Below the pieces are notes generated by a model. The model made no database searches and was not told the origin of the DNA. It saw nothing but the letters and a program-made list of their open reading frames with translations. From the NCBI GenBank assembly GCA_013151585.1, contig JAADHY010000440.1:1-7631 (forward strand): a stretch of 7,631 bases of DNA, in the 5' to 3' direction. A program made the translations under genes and the position numbers. This document shows, one piece after another, positions 5,676 to 7,631 of this stretch. The DNA is from Planctomycetota bacterium. Lineage in GTDB: Bacteria > Planctomycetota > Planctomycetia > Planctomycetales > Planctomycetaceae. How positions within the stretch are numbered: the stretch's first letter is position 1; the number at the start of each line of letters is the position of its first letter.

Positions 5676-7631
5676 ATGCACCAGTCTGCTCGGGTGCGCC
5701 TTTTTTTGACGACGGAGCGAATTCTCGTTCCGGTAACGTCGCAACAGGACGTTGTGCTCCGTCGTTCCACAAACCCGCACGAGCTGGTGCTTGTCGACCC
5801 AACCGTGTCGCGCGATCCTGGAGCGGCCGCTCGTCTCAGACTTCGTGACGGCCATCTTCTGCTTGTGCCAACGCCGTCAGCCGCCCCGCTCCTCTTGAAT
5901 GGAGAGAAACTTACGGAAGAGCGGGGCCTTTGCCCAGGAGATCGGATCCGCTTGGGCTACACGGTGCTCGTCGTCCAGGCGATCGAGGGCTCAGAAGCAC
6001 CGGCGGATGAAGAGGAAAACGTTCGCACCGTGGAGTTGCGGACGTCTTACGTGCGCGGAAGAGATGAGCTCCCTGTGCAGTGGGATCGACTGGCTCTGTG
6101 GGCGGAAGGATTCGACCAGATGCGGGCCGCGAAGGACGAGCGGGAAGCGGCGGAGGTCATTCTGCAACAGCTCGTGCGCCATGCCGCGGCCGACCATCTA
6201 CTGCTCGCTTTTACCCGCGAGGGATCGCCGAAAGGCGGCTGCCGAGAGTTGGCCGCCTGCGGGCTATCCGCGGGCGAGATCGAACGGCTGGTGCGTTGGT
6301 TCAACGAGGTGCCGCCGAAGGTTGGTGTGCAGACGCCGGTGGTACGGGATGTCACCGGCGAGAATTCTGGCCGTCGCGTTGTAATCGGCCGAGCGGATGT
6401 GGATGGCGCGACTTGGCTCTTCTACCTTGATCTAGCCTCTTCGACCCTGAGACATGAGCTGGCTGCCCGATGCATGGCGGTGGTCGCTCATCTGCTAGAA
6501 CTGTACCGCGTTTTCCAGAAACAGAGGGGACGGGAACGTCAAGTCGACCAGCTTTCGGAATCGCTTCGGCTGTGTGTGCGCCCCGACAATGAGGATGTCT
6601 ACCGCATGGTGGCCTCACGGTTCGTCTTTCGCAGCGCCAAGATGCGCGACGTTTGCCAGGTTTTGGCTCGAGTGGCGCGGGTGCCGAGTCCGGTGCTGCT
6701 GATGGGAGAACCGGGGACGGGCAAGCAGATCGCCGCTGAGGCGATTCATGCAGCCAGCTTGGGCTGCGATAAACCGCTGGTCGGTGTCAGCATCGTGGAG
6801 TACCCGGAAAGCCTGGTCGAAGGTGAGCTGTTTGGTCATTCCGAGCATGCCTTCACAGGGGCGGCGGACCGGACGGGGTTGATCGAGGAAGCCGACGGCG
6901 GAACGCTGTTTCTCGACGAGATCGGCGAGATCCCAGCAGCGATTCAAGCGAAGTTGCTGCGAGTGTTGGAGCACGGGGAGTTTCGGCGACTGGGCGAGAA
7001 TGCCATCCGATCGGTGGATATTCGCTTGGTTTCGGCGACGAATCGCGATTTGGCCCAAGAGGTGCGTGCCGGTCGCTTCCGACAAGACCTTTACGATCGC
7101 ATCAGCGTGATCCCCATTGTCATCCCCCCTTTGCGGGAGCGACTGGAAGACATTCCGCCGCTCGCCGAAACGTTTCTGAGACAGTTTAACGAGAGAATGG
7201 GCAAGAGCGTCGAATTGACCTTTGACGGACTTCAGCATTTGAGTCGCTACACCTGGCCAGACAACGTTCGCGGGCTGAAAAACTACATCGAACGGACAGT
7301 GGCGCTGGCGGATTACGGGCCGCAGCAGCTCGGCCCGGACGAGCTACCTCCTTTCGCTCCGCCACCCGACACTGCGGCCGTTCGAGGTCAGGTTCTGCAT
7401 GAACTAATCGAGACGTTGCGGCAGCAGGCGCGCGGGAACCAAGCGCGGATTCTCAGCGAGTTTTGCGACACAGCGACGCGGCTTCCGAAAAAAGAGTGGG
7501 CCCATCGCCTTGGAATCAGCCAGCCGGTTTTTCGGGCGGAATTGCGTGGTCTGGTGGCGTACGCTTTGGACCGGGGGATCGAACCGGAGTTCTTCGAGAG
7601 CCGCGTCCAATTGCGGTCCGAGGACTGGCGG
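5676..7631 (+). CDS. Sigma-54-dependent transcriptional activator, FHA-like / GAF-like / AAA+ (3' end missing)
   Basis: Cytoplasmic enhancer-binding protein that uses ATP to open sigma-54 promoters; 652 codons are visible with no stop before the right edge. Residues about 15-102 form an FHA-like domain: PTVSRDP (42-48), LNG (74-76) and GDRIRLG (88-94) fit, but the usual GR and SRxH features are partly lost (LRRS at 28-31; Pro48 where His is usual). Residues about 150-285 look like a divergent GAF sensor. The AAA+ core spans about 315-545: Walker A GEPGTGK (344-350), the sigma-54 contact loop HAFTGA (391-396) in place of GAFTGA, Walker B TLFLDEIGEIP (410-420), sensor I SATNRD (453-458), the arginine-finger segment GRFRQDLYDR (466-475), PPLRER (484-489) and YTWPDNVRGLKNYIER (525-540). 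The C-terminal region is not a clear Fis-type helix-turn-helix; a candidate helix-turn-helix is at 603-628 around RLGISQPVFRAEL. FHA-containing activators commonly take input from Ser/Thr kinases; no kinase is visible here. Confidence 0.92.
   Translation, partial: MHQSARVRLFLTTERILVPVTSQQDVVLRRSTNPHELVLVDPTVSRDPGAAARLRLRDGHLLLVPTPSAAPLLLNGEKLTEERGLCPGDRIRLGYTVLVVQAIEGSEAPADEEENVRTVELRTSYVRGRDELPVQWDRLALWAEGFDQMRAAKDEREAAEVILQQLVRHAAADHLLLAFTREGSPKGGCRELAACGLSAGEIERLVRWFNEVPPKVGVQTPVVRDVTGENSGRRVVIGRADVDGATWLFYLDLASSTLRHELAARCMAVVAHLLELYRVFQKQRGRERQVDQLSESLRLCVRPDNEDVYRMVASRFVFRSAKMRDVCQVLARVARVPSPVLLMGEPGTGKQIAAEAIHAASLGCDKPLVGVSIVEYPESLVEGELFGHSEHAFTGAADRTGLIEEADGGTLFLDEIGEIPAAIQAKLLRVLEHGEFRRLGENAIRSVDIRLVSATNRDLAQEVRAGRFRQDLYDRISVIPIVIPPLRERLEDIPPLAETFLRQFNERMGKSVELTFDGLQHLSRYTWPDNVRGLKNYIERTVALADYGPQQLGPDELPPFAPPPDTAAVRGQVLHELIETLRQQARGNQARILSEFCDTATRLPKKEWAHRLGISQPVFRAELRGLVAYALDRGIEPEFFESRVQLRSEDWR

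Noticed and set aside
5196..5855. 219-codon - strand frame across the second gap
   Set aside because: It overlaps the start of the sigma-54 regulator on the opposite strand, has no visible ribosome binding site, and its Ser/Thr/Arg-rich product is not recognisable.
5899..6430. Overlapping + strand frames inside the regulator (161 and 116 codons)
   Set aside because: The continuous frame from 5676 through the AAA+ motifs explains this stretch; the others are shadows with Arg/Ala/Cys-rich translations.
1..7631. CRISPR arrays, insertion sequences, tRNA or rRNA genes
   Set aside because: No regularly spaced direct repeats, transposase motifs, terminal inverted repeats or tRNA-like cloverleaf were seen.

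Overview
The window is GC-rich bacterial DNA with every supported gene on the + strand: the 3' end of a purine nucleoside phosphorylase gene, a complete and unusual isoleucyl-tRNA synthetase gene, a small basic single-span membrane protein gene, and the 5' part of a sigma-54 enhancer-binding regulator with an N-terminal FHA-like domain. The loose gene spacing (gaps of roughly 370, 370 and 470 bases), the GXHH-type IleRS and the FHA/sigma-54 regulator fit a planctomycete-like bacterium best. That assignment is inference from gene style, not from a marker gene.

Layout: 2-664 punA-type phosphorylase (open at the left edge); 665-1030 leader region without a convincing gene; 1031-4579 ileS; 4580-4951 a gap holding an intrinsic terminator (4723-4762) and a sigma-54-type promoter candidate (4875-4890); 4952-5206 small membrane protein with a strong ribosome binding site; 5207-5675 a gap with two strong inverted repeats (5402-5424 and 5446-5479); 5676-7631 sigma-54-dependent regulator, running off the right edge.

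The most notable gene is ileS. Its class I HIGH signature is replaced by G-V-H-H, the KMSKS loop reads P-M-H-K-S, and two insertions next to the two catalytic modules share a short D-Q-P-V...T-P-x-G motif. The GXHH arrangement matches the published swapped-motif IleRS2 group associated with mupirocin hyper-resistance.

The second half may form a small local circuit. The terminator separates the small gene from ileS, a GG-N10-GC promoter lies about 60 bases upstream of the small gene, and a sigma-54 activator is encoded just downstream. A near-perfect 23-base palindrome between the two genes is a candidate activator site. This circuit is a hypothesis; the individual elements are visible in the sequence.
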